64,000 nt of DNA from Microbacterium esteraromaticum (GCF_014084045.1 NZ_CP043732.1:3100001-3164000); one strand, 5' to 3'; positions 1 through 8,865 are shown, numbered from the stretch's first letter. Numbers and translations: made by a program. The notes: generated from the letters alone by a model not told the origin.

Positions 1-968
1 AGCGCCAGTCCCGCGATCGACGGCGAGAAGCCGTGGTCATCCATGAGGAGCTTCGGGATGTACGCCTCGGCGGCGAAGAACGCGCCGGCGATGAGACCCC
101 GCGTGAGGACGACGCTCGGCAGGCCCGCCGCGGCGCGCAGTGTGCGTCGGGGCAGCAGCGGCAGCAGTGCGACGCCGATCGCGACGATGCCGATCGCGGC
201 GAGCGGCCCGCCGGTGGAGAAGGGCAGCTCGACGGTGAAGCCGACGCCCACCGCGCAGACGGCGACGACGACGGCGAGCAGCAGGCGCAGCGCGAATCCT
301 CCGCGCTCTCCCTGTGAAGCGGTCGTGGCATCCGGAGCATCGGCGTCCGGAGCGGAATCCGCATCACCCGCGTCCGAGTCGAGACTCACCCCGCTCAGCC
401 GCTGCACGACGAGGACGAAAGCCGCAGCCGTCAGCACCGCGACGCCCAGGAAGGTCCAGCGCCAGTGCATCAGCTCGGTCACCAGGCCCGCCAGGAACGG
501 TCCGATCATCGACGGCACCACCCAGGCGGCGGCATATGCGGCGAAGATGCGCCCGTGCAGGTGCGGCGGGTACACCCGTGCGACCACGACGTACAGGGCG
601 ACGGTCTGTCCGCCGGCGCCGAGTCCCTGGACGAGCCGCCCGGCGAGGAAGGTGTACATGTCGAGGGCGAGACCGGAGACCACCAGTCCGAGGAGGAAGA
701 GCGCGACCGCGGTGTACAGGGGTGCGCGGGGACCCGCTCGATCGCTCCAGGTCCCGGCGGCAACCATGCCGATGACGCTCGTCGCGAGCGTGCCCGAGAA
801 CGCGACGGCGTACAGCGCCTCGCCATGCAGATCGGCGCTGACCACGGGCATCACCGTCGTGACGGCGAGGGCCTCGATCGCGGCGAGGAAGATGAGCACG
901 ACCGAGCCGATGGTGATCCCGAGACGAGTGCGATCCCAGATCGTCTCGATCTCGGTGACGCCGGTCAC
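1..968 (-). CDS. MFS transporter, 3' end beyond window (partial)
   Basis: Translating the reverse strand from GTG at 968 gives an uninterrupted hydrophobic protein of about 322 codons that runs off the left edge. It begins VTGVTEIETIWDRTRLGITI and shows at least eight membrane segments. The early helices carry an MFS-like DR loop (SDRAGPRAPLY) and a glycine-rich helix (GRLVQGLGAGGQTVALY), both typical of drug/proton antiporter-like major facilitator proteins. A hydrophilic acidic linker (LDSDAGDADSAPDADAPD) sits mid-protein, as between the two six-helix halves. AAGGTG lies about 8 bases before the GTG. The substrate cannot be told. A 17-base palindrome lies upstream of this start. It is divergent from the DUF2510 gene. 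Confidence 0.85.
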   Translation of the reverse strand, partial: MTGVTEIETIWDRTRLGITIGSVVLIFLAAIEALAVTTVMPVVSADLHGEALYAVAFSGTLATSVIGMVAAGTWSDRAGPRAPLYTAVALFLLGLVVSGLALDMYTFLAGRLVQGLGAGGQTVALYVVVARVYPPHLHGRIFAAYAAAWVVPSMIGPFLAGLVTELMHWRWTFLGVAVLTAAAFVLVVQRLSGVSLDSDAGDADSAPDADAPDATTASQGERGGFALRLLLAVVVAVCAVGVGFTVELPFSTGGPLAAIGIVAIGVALLPLLPRRTLRAAAGLPSVVLTRGLIAGAFFAAEAYIPKLLMDDHGFSPSIAGLA

Positions 969-995
969 TCGGGCACCTTGAGCGTGCGAGGGCGG

Positions 996-1012
996 GTGGT
1001 GACTGTCACCAC
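996..1012. promoter_or_regulatory. 17-bp perfect palindrome, candidate repressor operator
   Basis: GTGGTGAC-T-GTCACCAC is a perfect inverted repeat with 8-base arms. It lies between the divergent MFS transporter (start 968) and the DUF2510 gene (start 1062). On the minus strand a TAGGCT -10-like hexamer at 1022-1017 would put the transcription start inside the palindrome, as expected for a repressor site. No regulator gene is adjacent inside the window, so the protein that binds is unknown. Confidence 0.5.
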
Positions 1013-1061
1013 ATGAGCCTATCGACGCGGGAGCCGGGGCGGCGCGTGGGAGGATCTGGGG

Positions 1062-2183
1062 ATGACCGAGCAGCTCCCTCCCGCAGGCTGGTATCCGGAT
1101 CCTCAGGGCTCCTCGGCGCAGAGATACTGGGACGGCTCGGGCTGGACAGGCCAGCTCCTGCCCGAACCGCAGCGCCCCTCGGACCCGCTACGAGGTGCCG
1201 ATGATGCCCGCGCCGCAATGCCCGAACCGACGAGGAAACGACGCGTTGGGCTACTTCTGGGGTCCGCCCTCGTGGTCACGCTGGCGCTGGTGGCGACAGG
1301 CGTGTGGGGCATCGGACAGCTCCTGCCCGGCGCACTCCCGTTCACGAGTGCCAAGGTCCCGCTGTCCGAGGCATCCTTCTACCAGAAGAACGCCGAGTGG
1401 CTCAGGTCGGAGATCGTGGCGGCTCCGGATCCGTTCGCGTCGAATGCGACGGTCAGCGGCGTGCGAGCATCCACCGGCTATCGGGCGGCATCTCGCGAGT
1501 ATCTCACTGAGGTGCTCTCCGAACTGGAGGCGGAAGGCTCAAGAGAGTTCGACACTCTCGATGAGGCGGAGCAGTACGCCTACGACTTCGTCACCCTGCG
1601 CGTGAGCGAAGCGGTGGAAGCGATCTCGACAGGAGGCATCGGAACCGACCTCGCGACGACGGGCTTCCCGCAGGACGAGGCGGTCATCGCGGTCGAGAAG
1701 CAGATCGCCGCCGCCACGATCCTCCCGAGCGGCGACGGCAGATACTGGGATGCGGCGGAAGCGCTCGCGAATCTGCTCGGCTCGACAATCACACTCGATC
1801 AGACGGCGGCCGAGTGCCCGCCCAGTACGAAACCCCGCATCCTCGCCTTCGTCTGCCTCGGCACAGAAGCCGGCTGGAGCCTCGTGACGTACACGCCTCT
1901 CGGGATGGACGACGTGTCGAGCACCGGCTTCGTCGACACGATGAAGCATGAACTTGCACACAAGCTCATCCATATCCAGTGCGGTCCGCCCGTGACTCAG
2001 TGGGACGAGCAGTACGGCGAGGGCGTGACGAACTCCTACGCGGTCCTGTTCCTGGGTGCCGACCCGGCGCAGCTCAGCACGCAGGACGACTACGCGATGA
2101 ATGAGACCACCGACGCGAAGGCGCGTGCGATCCACGAGAACGACCTGGCCTGCTTCGACGGCGACGTGCTGCCGGCTCCGTAG
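1062..2183 (+). CDS. DUF2510 membrane protein with HExxH metalloprotease-like domain
   Basis: This is a 373-residue protein. Residues about 6-35 (PPAGWYPDPQGSSAQRYWDG) match the short actinobacterial DUF2510 motif. A basic stretch at 56-61 precedes one membrane helix at about 62-84, so the remaining roughly 290 residues are probably outside the cell. H296-E-L-A-H300 followed by E320 in EGVTNSYA fits the HExxH plus glutamate about 20 residues later of gluzincin metalloproteases. That function is inferred, not established. Several cysteines (for example C307 and one near the C-terminus) could form disulfides. GGAGG lies 8 bases before the ATG. It stands alone, divergent from the MFS gene and convergent with the aminotransferase. 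Confidence 0.7.
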   Translation: MTEQLPPAGWYPDPQGSSAQRYWDGSGWTGQLLPEPQRPSDPLRGADDARAAMPEPTRKRRVGLLLGSALVVTLALVATGVWGIGQLLPGALPFTSAKVPLSEASFYQKNAEWLRSEIVAAPDPFASNATVSGVRASTGYRAASREYLTEVLSELEAEGSREFDTLDEAEQYAYDFVTLRVSEAVEAISTGGIGTDLATTGFPQDEAVIAVEKQIAAATILPSGDGRYWDAAEALANLLGSTITLDQTAAECPPSTKPRILAFVCLGTEAGWSLVTYTPLGMDDVSSTGFVDTMKHELAHKLIHIQCGPPVTQWDEQYGEGVTNSYAVLFLGADPAQLSTQDDYAMNETTDAKARAIHENDLACFDGDVLPAP

Positions 2184-2218
2184 CACCGACGCCGTCGACC
2201 GTGTCTGTCTTCAGGCGG

Positions 2219-3391
2219 TCATCCTCGAGGACCCGTCGTGCCCCGAAGCGCGGCGATGCGTGTGATCGCCTCGGTGATGATCTCCGGGCTCGTGCCGAAG
2301 TTGAGGCGCACGTGCCCCGCACCTTCCGCGCCGAACGCCGGTCCGTAGTGCAGGGCGACCTCGGCCTCGCGCAGGATGCGCCGAGCGGGGTTGGCGCCCC
2401 ATCCGAGGTCCGTGAGGTCGATCCAGGCCAGGTAGCCGGCGTCGGGCATCCGGTATCGGGCCTCGGGCAGGTGCTCGGCGAGCAGAGACCGCAGCAGCCG
2501 ACTGTTCTCATCGAGCGTGCGCAGCAGCCCGTCGAGCCAGTCATCGCTCTCGGGTGCGAAGGCGGCGACGGCCGCGAGAAGTCCGAACTGACCCGTGCGC
2601 CACACCACCTCGACGGGCAGTTCGCGAAGCACCCGCTGGGTCTCTGCGCTCGCGGCGACCATCAGCGCGCACTTGAGGCCGGCCAGGTTGAACGCCTTGC
2701 TGGCACTCACCACGGCGTAGCCGATCCGCGCCGACGCTCCGCCCGCGGCGAGGAAGGGAGTGTATCCGGCCTCCGGCTGGGCGAGCGGGGCGTGGATCTC
2801 GTCCGAGATCACCGCCGCACCGTGCTCGGCGGCGAGATCGGCGAGTGCGCGCAGCGACGCGGCGGAGTGGACGGTCCCCGTCGGGTTGTGGGGGTTGCAC
2901 AGCAGCACGGCCCTGGCGCCGGACGCCAGCGCGGCGGCGATCCCCTCGAGGTCGAGCTCCCACGCATCCCCGGTGTCGCGCAACGGCACGCGCTCCACGA
3001 CTCCGCCTGCCTCCTCGACGAGTTCGAAGAACGGCGGATACACGGGAGGGTTGACGATCACCCGCTCCCCCGGCGCGATCACCCGGCGGAGGATCTCGAC
3101 GATACCCATGCTCACATCGGCCGTGCTGCGCATGCCGGCCGGGTCGGGAGACCAGCCGAAGCGTCGCTCGGCGAACGCCGAATACGAGGCGGCGAGGGGG
3201 GTGCGGGATGCGATGTACCCCGTGTCGCCCGTGCGCACGGCCCGGTCGAGCGCAGCACTGATCGCGGGCGCGAGCGGGAAGTCGGTCTCGGCGACGAGGA
3301 GCGGGAGCACCCCTTCCGGGTACTCCCGCCACTTCTCGCTCGTGCGCTGCCGCAGTTCCGCCAGGGGAAGAGCTACGACGTCAGCAGGCAT
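2219..3391 (-). CDS. PLP-dependent aminotransferase, MalY/PatB cystathionine beta-lyase type
   Basis: This 390-residue fold-type I PLP enzyme starts with the LPLLVAETDFPLAPAI segment characteristic of MalY/PatB C-S beta-lyases. NPHNPTG (166-172), SDEIHAPL (196-203) and the PLP lysine in SASKAFNLAG (K232) are all present. Family members cleave cystathionine or cysteine conjugates to a thiol, pyruvate and ammonia; some act only as aminotransferases. It is the last gene of the suf operon, one base after the sufT stop codon, so it is co-transcribed with Fe-S assembly genes. A role in sulfur supply is conceivable but unproven. It lacks the SufS cysteine-desulfurase signature, so it should not be called SufS. 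Confidence 0.88.
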   Translation of the reverse strand: MPADVVALPLAELRQRTSEKWREYPEGVLPLLVAETDFPLAPAISAALDRAVRTGDTGYIASRTPLAASYSAFAERRFGWSPDPAGMRSTADVSMGIVEILRRVIAPGERVIVNPPVYPPFFELVEEAGGVVERVPLRDTGDAWELDLEGIAAALASGARAVLLCNPHNPTGTVHSAASLRALADLAAEHGAAVISDEIHAPLAQPEAGYTPFLAAGGASARIGYAVVSASKAFNLAGLKCALMVAASAETQRVLRELPVEVVWRTGQFGLLAAVAAFAPESDDWLDGLLRTLDENSRLLRSLLAEHLPEARYRMPDAGYLAWIDLTDLGWGANPARRILREAEVALHYGPAFGAEGAGHVRLNFGTSPEIITEAITRIAALRGTTGPRG

Positions 3392-3392
3392 G

Positions 3393-3722
3393 TCAGATCG
3401 CGAATCCGAGCGCGCGCATCATGTCGCGTCCGTCGTCGGTGATCCGCTCCGGGCCCCACGGCGGCATCCATACCCAGTTGATGCGGAACTGATCGACGAC
3501 GGAGTCCAGCGCCTGCGCGGTCTGCTCCTCGAGCACGTCGGTGAGCGGGCAGCCGGCACTGGTCAGCGTCATGTGGATGACCAGCGCGTCGTTCTCGTCG
3601 TCCCAGGAGAGGTCGTAGATCAGGCCGAGGTCGACGACGTTGATCCCGAGCTCCGGGTCCATGACGTCCTTGAGAGCCTCGGTGACCTCGTCGTGCTTCT
3701 CAGGGGTGAGCGTCGCGGTCAT
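3393..3722 (-). CDS. sufT: Metal-sulfur cluster assembly factor, SufT/MIP18 (DUF59) family
   Basis: This 109-residue protein is almost entirely a DUF59 domain. It shows the conserved start of the fold (VMDPELGINVVDLGLIYDLS) and the TSAGCPLTD motif with the conserved cysteine. SufT-type proteins help mature Fe-S proteins, probably as carriers or targeting factors downstream of SufBCD. The gene lies 9 bases after sufC and one base before the MalY-type aminotransferase, the usual actinobacterial suf context. The full-length domain leaves little doubt about the family. The exact clients are unknown. Confidence 0.9.
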   Translation of the reverse strand: MTATLTPEKHDEVTEALKDVMDPELGINVVDLGLIYDLSWDDENDALVIHMTLTSAGCPLTDVLEEQTAQALDSVVDQFRINWVWMPPWGPERITDDGRDMMRALGFAI

Positions 3723-3731
3723 GCTGTCAGC

Positions 3732-4502
3732 CTACGCTTCGATGGGCTCGGCGGGGTCGAGGAAGCGGTCGTAGCCCTCCTCCTCGAGGCGGTCGGCGAG
3801 CTCGGGGCCGCCCTCCTCGACGATCTTGCCCTTGACGACGACGTGAACGTAGTCGGGGCGGATGTAGCGCAGGATGCGGGTGTAGTGCGTGATCAGCAGC
3901 ACACCGAGGTTCGTCGCCTCCTTGGCGCGGTTGACGCCTTCGGACACGATCTTCAGCGCGTCGACGTCGAGACCGGAGTCGGTCTCGTCGAGCACGGCCA
4001 GCTTCGGCTTCAGCACCTCGAGCTGCATGATCTCGTGGCGCTTCTTCTCGCCGCCCGAGAAGCCCTCGTTCACGTTGCGCTGGGCGAACTTGGGGTCCAT
4101 GCGCAGGTTCGACATGGCCTCCTTGACGTCCTTCGTCCACTGGCGGATCGAGGGCGCCTCGCCGTCGATCGCCGTCTTCGCGGTGCGCAGGAAGTTCGTC
4201 ACGGTGACGCCGGGGATCTCGACCGGGTACTGCATCGCGAGGAACAGTCCGGCGCGGGCGCGCTCGTCGACGCTCATCTCGAGCACGTCCTCACCGTCGA
4301 AGGTGATGGTGCCCTGGGTGACGGTGTACTTCGGGTGACCGGCGATCGTGTAGGCGAGGGTCGACTTGCCGGAGCCGTTGGGGCCCATGATGGCGTGCGT
4401 CTCGCCGGTCTTGATGGTGAGGTCGATCCCGTTGAGGATCGGGGTCTCGCCCTGGTCGGTCTCGACCGTTACGTGCAGGTCGCGGATCTCGAGCACAGAC
4501 AT
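3732..4502 (-). CDS. sufC: Fe-S cluster assembly ATPase SufC
   Basis: This 256-residue ABC-type ATPase drives cluster assembly on the SufBCD scaffold in the cytosol. Walker A is GPNGSGKST, the signature region is NEGFSGGEKKRHE (the SufC-specific variant), Walker B is LAVLDETDSGLDVD, and the H-loop is LLITHYTRIL. The DETDSGLD form and the GEKKR signature separate SufC from transport ATPases. The ATG directly follows the TGA of the Rieske gene with no gap, so translation is coupled. Genes for its partners SufB and SufD lie upstream. Confidence 0.97.
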   Translation of the reverse strand: MSVLEIRDLHVTVETDQGETPILNGIDLTIKTGETHAIMGPNGSGKSTLAYTIAGHPKYTVTQGTITFDGEDVLEMSVDERARAGLFLAMQYPVEIPGVTVTNFLRTAKTAIDGEAPSIRQWTKDVKEAMSNLRMDPKFAQRNVNEGFSGGEKKRHEIMQLEVLKPKLAVLDETDSGLDVDALKIVSEGVNRAKEATNLGVLLITHYTRILRYIRPDYVHVVVKGKIVEEGGPELADRLEEEGYDRFLDPAEPIEA

Positions 4503-4829
4503 TCAGACTTCCTTAGTGACAGTGGGGTCGATGAGCACGTCGTCGCCGTCGATCTCGACGACGAAGACCGGGACGGGCTCGTAAGCGGGGAGGTTGAGGG
4601 GGTGGCCGGTCTCGAGCGAGAACGCCGAGCCGTGGGCCCAGCACTCCAGCGTCTTGCCTTCCACGAAGCCCTCCGACAGCGAGATGTCGCCGTGAGTGCA
4701 GCGGTCGCCGATCGCATGGATCTGATCGTCGCCGTCCTTCACGATCGAGATCGCGATGCCGTCGAGCTCGACGCGAAGAGGCGTGTCCTGCTCGAGTTCG
4801 CTGACGCTGCACGCGCGCTGGGCGCTCAC
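4503..4829 (-). CDS. Rieske [2Fe-2S] ferredoxin-like subunit in suf operon
   Basis: This 108-residue protein has the Rieske cluster motif: CTHG in box 1 and CWAHGS in box 2, giving two Cys and two His ligands. Databases often name such proteins non-heme iron oxygenase ferredoxin subunit, but no oxygenase is nearby. Its place between sufD and sufC, conserved in many actinobacteria, suggests an electron-transfer role in Fe-S assembly. That is inference. It starts with GTG in a four-base GTGA overlap with sufD and ends right at the sufC ATG. Confidence 0.92.
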   Translation of the reverse strand: MSAQRACSVSELEQDTPLRVELDGIAISIVKDGDDQIHAIGDRCTHGDISLSEGFVEGKTLECWAHGSAFSLETGHPLNLPAYEPVPVFVVEIDGDDVLIDPTVTKEV

Positions 4830-6022
4830 GCGGTCACCGCCCCGAGCTCGGCTTCGAGGGCGGCGACCAGCTCGTCCTGCAGCGACGGGATGCCGATGCG
4901 CTGGACGACCTCGGTGAGGAAGCCGAACACGACGAGGCGACGAGCCTCCTCCTCGGTGATGCCGCGAGCCTGCAGATAGAAGAGCTGCTCGTCGTCGAAC
5001 CTGCCGGTGGCACTCGCGTGCCCGGCTCCGGCGATGTCACCGGTCTGGATCTCGAGGTTCGGGATCGAGTCGGCGCGTGCGCCCTCGGTGAGCACCAGGT
5101 TGCGGTTCGCCTCGTACGAGTCGGTGCCGGTCGCATCGGGACCGATCAGCACGTCGCCGATCCACACGCTGTGCGCGCTCGCACCGTGCAGAGCGCCCTT
5201 GTAGAGCACGTCACCGGTGGTGTGCGCACCCTTGTGGTGCAGGTAGACCTGGCTCTCGAGGTGCTGACCGGCGTCGGCGAAGGACAGCCCGTAGAGGTAC
5301 CCGTGCGAGCCGGTGCCCGCGAGCTCGACGTTCGGGTTCACGCGCACCACGCCGCCGCCGAGGCTGACGACGATGTGGGTGAGCTCGGCATCGCGGTCGA
5401 CACGCGCCTGGTGGGCGGCGGCGTGCACCGCCTCGTCCTCCCAGCGCTGCACGGTCACGAGCTTCAGCTTGGCTCCGTCGCGCACGATGATCTCGACGTT
5501 CTGGGCGTACTGGGCCGTTCCGCCGTGCTGCAGCACGACGGTCGCGACGCTGTGACGCCCGGCTTCGATGACGAGGTGCGCGTCTGCGCGGCCGCCGGTG
5601 CCGTCGATCGACACGGTGATCGGCTCGGCGACCTCCTCGTCGGCGGGGATCCGAAGGTGGATCGCCTCAGCCGATCCCTGCCATGCCACCGCCGAGACGA
5701 CGTCCTCCGGCACGAAGAACTCCCCGCGAGGCGTCGAGCCGTGCGCGAGCGGCGTGCTCACGTACTGCTCGTGGCTGAAAGCGTAGGTGACGCCGTCGTT
5801 CTCGCCGGCCGGATCGAGCAGCGACTTCAGCTGTGCGATCGGCGTGTGCTTCCAGTTGACCTCACGGCCGGTGGGAGCACCGAAGTCCTGCGGATCGAAC
5901 GACCGGGGCCGCTCGGAGCGGGTCTGCACCGGCACGAAGCCGGAGCCTGCGACCTGCGCGGCCGGGTCGATGTGCGCGTTCGTCTGCGGCGCCAGCTCGG
6001 GCGCCTGTGTGGGGGCCGTCAT
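4826..6022 (-). CDS. sufD: Fe-S cluster assembly protein SufD
   Basis: This 398-residue SufBD-family protein has the beta-helix core and the conserved C-terminal segment (GHASATGRFDDEQLFYLQARGI) with the conserved His. SufD partners with SufB and SufC to form the SufBC2D scaffold. The ATG overlaps the sufB stop codon by one base (TGATG) and its stop overlaps the Rieske start by four bases, showing tight operon packing. It is shorter and more divergent than SufB, as expected for SufD. Confidence 0.96.
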   Translation of the reverse strand: MTAPTQAPELAPQTNAHIDPAAQVAGSGFVPVQTRSERPRSFDPQDFGAPTGREVNWKHTPIAQLKSLLDPAGENDGVTYAFSHEQYVSTPLAHGSTPRGEFFVPEDVVSAVAWQGSAEAIHLRIPADEEVAEPITVSIDGTGGRADAHLVIEAGRHSVATVVLQHGGTAQYAQNVEIIVRDGAKLKLVTVQRWEDEAVHAAAHQARVDRDAELTHIVVSLGGGVVRVNPNVELAGTGSHGYLYGLSFADAGQHLESQVYLHHKGAHTTGDVLYKGALHGASAHSVWIGDVLIGPDATGTDSYEANRNLVLTEGARADSIPNLEIQTGDIAGAGHASATGRFDDEQLFYLQARGITEEEARRLVVFGFLTEVVQRIGIPSLQDELVAALEAELGAVTA

Positions 6023-7440
6023 CAGCCGACCGATCCTTCCATGCCCATCTCGATGAGCTTGTTCAGTTCCATCGCGTACTCCATGGGCAGCTCGCGCGCG
6101 ATGGGCTCGATGAACCCGCGCACGATCATGGCCATCGCCTCGGTCTCGTCGATGCCGCGCGACTGCAGGTAGAAGAGCTGCTCCTCGCTGACCTTCGAGA
6201 CGGTGGCCTCGTGGCCGAGCTGCACGTCGTCGACACGGATGTCGATCGCCGGGTAGGTGTCGGAGCGCGACTGGGTGTCGACGAGCAGCGCGTCGCAGAC
6301 CACCGAATTGGCCGAGTGGTGAGCGGCGGCGTCGACGCGCACCTCACCGCGGTAGCCGGCACGACCGCCGCCGCGGGCGATCGACTTCGACACGATCGAC
6401 GACTGCGTGTACGGCGCCATGTGCACCATCTTCGCGCCGGCGTCCTGGTGCTGACCCGGACCGGCGAAGGCGACGGACAGGGTCTCGCCCTTGGCGTGCT
6501 CGCCCATCAGGTAGATCGACGGGTACTTCATGGTCACCTTGGAGCCGATGTTGCCGTCGACCCACTCCATGGTGGCGCCCTCGTGGGCGACCGCGCGCTT
6601 GGTGACGAGGTTGTAGACGTTGCTCGACCAGTTCTGGATCGTCGTGTAGCGCACGCGTGCGTTCTTCTTCACGATGATCTCGACGACGGCGGAGTGCAGC
6701 GAGTCCGACTTGTAGATCGGGGCGGTGCAGCCCTCGATGTAGTGGACGTAGCTGTCCTCGTCGGCGATGATCAGGGTCCGCTCGAACTGACCCATGTTCT
6801 CGGTGTTGATGCGGAAGTACGCCTGCAGCGGGATCTCGACGTGAACGCCCTTGGGCACGTACACGAATGATCCGCCCGACCACACGGCGGTGTTGAGGGC
6901 CGCGAACTTGTTGTCGCCGGACGGGATGACCGTGCCGAAGTACTCCTCGAAGAACTCGGGGTGCTCGCGCAGCGCGGTGTCGGTGTCCATGAAGATGACG
7001 CCCTGCTGCTCCAGGTCCTCGCGGATCTGGTGGTAGACGACCTCGGACTCGTACTGCGCGGCGACGCCGGCGACGAGACGCTGGCGCTCGGCCTCGGGGA
7101 TGCCGAGCCGCTCGTACGTGTTCTTGATGTCGTCGGGGAGGTCTTCCCAGCTCTGCGCCTGCTTCTCGGTGGAGCGGACGAAGTACTTGATGTTGTCGAA
7201 GTCGATCTCGCTGAGGTCGGCGCCCCAGGTGGGCATCGGCTTGCGGTCGAAGAGCGACAGCCCCTTGAGGCGGGTCTTCAGCATCCACTCCGGCTCGCTC
7301 TTGAGAGCCGAGATGTCGCGCACGACGTCTTCGGAGAGGCCGCGACGCGCGCTGGCTCCGGCGGCATCCGGGTCGTGCCAGCCGAACTCGTACACCCCCA
7401 GACCTTCGAGTTCCGGGCGGTCGATCAGCACATCCGACAT
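6022..7440 (-). CDS. sufB: Fe-S cluster assembly protein SufB
   Basis: This 472-residue SufB is the scaffold on which [Fe-S] clusters are built. Visible SufB features include YFVRSTEKQ near residue 90, the core [12 protein letters not shown] with the conserved Cys, [18 protein letters not shown], and the C-terminal region [26 protein letters not shown] lies 8 bases before the ATG. It is first in the operon sufB-sufD-Rieske-sufC-sufT-malY-like. No sufR repressor gene precedes it, unlike mycobacterial operons; the divergent neighbour is ctaA. Confidence 0.97.
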   Translation of the reverse strand: MSDVLIDRPELEGLGVYEFGWHDPDAAGASARRGLSEDVVRDISALKSEPEWMLKTRLKGLSLFDRKPMPTWGADLSEIDFDNIKYFVRSTEKQAQSWEDLPDDIKNTYERLGIPEAERQRLVAGVAAQYESEVVYHQIREDLEQQGVIFMDTDTALREHPEFFEEYFGTVIPSGDNKFAALNTAVWSGGSFVYVPKGVHVEIPLQAYFRINTENMGQFERTLIIADEDSYVHYIEGCTAPIYKSDSLHSAVVEIIVKKNARVRYTTIQNWSSNVYNLVTKRAVAHEGATMEWVDGNIGSKVTMKYPSIYLMGEHAKGETLSVAFAGPGQHQDAGAKMVHMAPYTQSSIVSKSIARGGGRAGYRGEVRVDAAAHHSANSVVCDALLVDTQSRSDTYPAIDIRVDDVQLGHEATVSKVSEEQLFYLQSRGIDETEAMAMIVRGFIEPIARELPMEYAMELNKLIEMGMEGSVG

Positions 7441-7681
7441 GACACACTCTCCTCACACGGGCCCAGACGGTGTCATCCGCCCCGGCATACCGGTCCCCCG
7501 TCGAGTCTTCGGGGAACGGATGCCGCTGATGGGCCCTCATCTTCGGCGCAGGACTCGCGCCTAAACTGTCGGTGATGGGTTTCGCGCTGTGAGCGCACCC
7601 CTCACCACGTTCCCGATTCTACAGGTTCCGTCTGACAGACGGGCCGCGACGGCCTGTCACATTCCGCGAACCGGAGGCACC
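7441..7681. other. Divergent control region between sufB and ctaA
   Basis: These 241 bases have no credible gene. A TAGAAT -10-like hexamer on the minus strand (7621-7616) could start the suf operon, leaving a leader of about 165 bases. TAAACT on the plus strand (7562-7567) could start ctaA. If both are real, the 5' ends overlap by a few tens of bases. The short inverted repeat GTCTG-A-CAGAC (7630-7640) lies beside the putative suf promoter. No good -35 boxes were found, so these promoter calls are tentative. Confidence 0.35.
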
Positions 7682-8794
7682 ATGAACCACACCGCCGCTC
7701 CGGATACCATCCCGCGCCTGCGCACGCCCGACGACACCCTGAGCTGGCTGCCGACGACGATCGACCGGCGTGTTCGCGTGTTCGCCTGGCTGTCGTTCGT
7801 CGCCGAGGTGCTCATCATCGGAACCGGCGGCGCCGTGCGCCTGACCGGCTCCGGCCTCGGCTGCTCCGAGTGGCCGCTGTGCACCCCCGAATCTCTCGTG
7901 CCGATCCTCGAGGTTCAGGGTCTGCACGGAGCGATCGAGTTCGGCAACAGGGTGATGACCGGCGTCGTCGGCCTTCTCGCGCTGGCTGTGCTGATGCTCA
8001 CCCTCCACATCATCAGCGGACGACGCCTGGTCGTTCGGGCGGTGTGGTTCGCGCTCGGCGGGATCGTCGCCGGCGTCGCGGTGTACCTCGCCGCCTCGGC
8101 TCTCGATCTGCCGAGTGCGGCCCTGATGTCCGCCGTGCTTCTGCTCGCCGTGCTGGCCGGAGCCACGGACTCCCTGCGTCAGACGACCGAGCGACGTGAT
8201 CTCGCGGTGCTCGCCTGGATCGTCCTCGTCGGCGTGATGGCGCAGGCCGTCGTCGGCGGATTCGCCGTGATCAGCAGCCTGAACCCCTTCATCGTCGGGT
8301 TCCACTACACGGCTTCGCTCATGCTCGTGTGCATCACCGCCCTGTTCCTCGTCCGATTGGGAGCACAGCCGGGGCCGCGTGTCGCCGCCGTGCCGCCCTG
8401 GTTCACGATCACGACGCACATCACGGGTCTCGCCCTCGCGCTCACGATCGTCTTCGGCGTGCTCACCACCGGATCCGGCCCGCACTCCGGGGACGCGAAC
8501 ATCGAGCGGCAGGGCTTCGACGCCAGCGTCCTCGCGCACGTGCACTCCTGGCCCGGCTATGTGCTCGCCGCGCTCGTCCTGCTGCTCGCGGTATCGGCGT
8601 GGGTGCTGAAGCTGCCGCCCAGGAACTGGGCCCTCGTGCTCATCGTCGCGATCGTGGTGCAGGTGGGAGTCGGCGTGCTGCAGGCGCGCACCGGCCTTCC
8701 GCCGCTGCTCATCGGCATCCACATGGTGCTCGCGTCGCTGTCGGCCGCCGCCTACACCGTGATGGTCACGACGCTGAAGAAGCCCGCCGCCTGA
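7682..8794 (+). CDS. ctaA: Heme A synthase CtaA (COX15 family)
   Basis: This 370-residue polytopic membrane protein converts heme O to heme A for aa3-type cytochrome oxidase. About eight helices are visible. It carries the CtaA/COX15 landmark GTGGAVRLTGSGLGCSEWPLC with the extracellular Cys pair and His residues for heme binding (LHGAIEFGNR, GFHYTASLML, LAHVHSWPGY, GIHMVLASL). I chose the ATG at 7682 because GGAGG sits 5 bases upstream; a longer frame opens earlier but has no ribosome site. It faces ctaB, with a strong shared terminator between them. Confidence 0.95.
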   Translation: MNHTAAPDTIPRLRTPDDTLSWLPTTIDRRVRVFAWLSFVAEVLIIGTGGAVRLTGSGLGCSEWPLCTPESLVPILEVQGLHGAIEFGNRVMTGVVGLLALAVLMLTLHIISGRRLVVRAVWFALGGIVAGVAVYLAASALDLPSAALMSAVLLLAVLAGATDSLRQTTERRDLAVLAWIVLVGVMAQAVVGGFAVISSLNPFIVGFHYTASLMLVCITALFLVRLGAQPGPRVAAVPPWFTITTHITGLALALTIVFGVLTTGSGPHSGDANIERQGFDASVLAHVHSWPGYVLAALVLLLAVSAWVLKLPPRNWALVLIVAIVVQVGVGVLQARTGLPPLLIGIHMVLASLSAAAYTVMVTTLKKPAA

Positions 8795-8810
8795 GGCGCG
8801 GCGCGAACAG

Positions 8811-8850
8811 GCGAGGAGGCCCGCACCGGTCACGGTGCGGGCCTCCTCGC
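8811..8850. terminator. Bidirectional terminator between ctaA and ctaB
   Basis: A perfect 18-base-pair stem (8811-8828 with 8833-8850) closes a four-base GTCA loop, centred between the convergent stops at 8794 and 8866. There is no clear T-run, but the symmetry and position suggest it serves both genes. Confidence 0.85.
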
Positions 8851-8865
8851 GTCGCGAGCGACAGC

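Noticed and set aside
43-981. 312-codon plus-strand frame at the left edge
   Set aside because: It is antisense to the MFS transporter, whose minus-strand translation gives clear membrane helices and motifs.
2219-3391. Calling the last suf-operon gene sufS
   Set aside because: The protein has MalY/PatB features and no SufS cysteine loop.
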